From the NCBI RefSeq assembly GCF_001704415.2, contig NC_030826.1, positions 52,887,362 to 52,951,361 of the forward strand: 64,000 nucleotides of DNA. Direction: 5' to 3'. This DNA comes from Capra hircus (lineage: Eukaryota; Chordata; Mammalia; Artiodactyla; Bovidae). How positions within the stretch are numbered: position 1 is the stretch's first letter. The letters are not shown here. Below are more model-generated notes on this DNA. The model searched no databases, was not told the DNA's origin, and saw only the letters and a list, made by a program, of their open reading frames with translations.

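Overview
The window is nuclear DNA from a ruminant mammal, most likely a bovid such as cattle or a close relative. It is dense in tRNA-derived Bov-tA and BOV-A2 SINEs, the BovB (RTE-type) LINE, CHR-type SINEs and L1 fragments. Bov-tA, BOV-A2 and this abundance of BovB are typical of pecoran ruminants. There is no sign of prokaryotic sequence.

Bases 1 to about 11.28 kb hold no gene I can support. They contain old and young repeats: a probable solo ERV LTR at 1500-1912, CHR, Bov-tA, BovB and L1 pieces, and unique non-coding sequence.

From 11.29 kb to the right edge the + strand carries the 5' half of one gene, DNAH17, an axonemal outer-arm (beta-class) dynein heavy chain. I placed 42 coding exons (the last cut by the window end). 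They join in one open frame of 6573 nt, 2191 residues, with no frameshift or premature stop. The order is the N-terminal tail (about residues 1-1200), the linker (about 1250-1700), the AAA1 ring module with P-loop GPAGTGKT (1848-1855), Walker B CFDEF (1898-1902) and a sensor-like MNPGYAGR, then the start of AAA2 with P-loop GNAGSGKS (2129-2136). AAA3-AAA6, the stalk and the C-terminal domain lie beyond base 64000.

The introns hold the repeats. Intron 13 has a 2.3-kb 5'-truncated BovB with a readable reverse transcriptase core. Other introns hold BovB 3' ends, Bov-tA/BOV-A2 copies, L1 pieces, MLT1-like LTR remnants, a short interstitial telomeric array (GGGTTA, seven copies), a 45-bp minisatellite and several simple repeats. 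Target-site duplications I could read directly show two cases where BovB landed inside an antisense SINE.

The most unusual gene-level signals are two non-standard introns: intron 26 has a perfect U12-type donor (GTATCCTTT), and intron 33 is a GC-AG intron. I found no previously undescribed system; the window is an ordinary, intact large ciliary gene in a repeat-rich ruminant locus.
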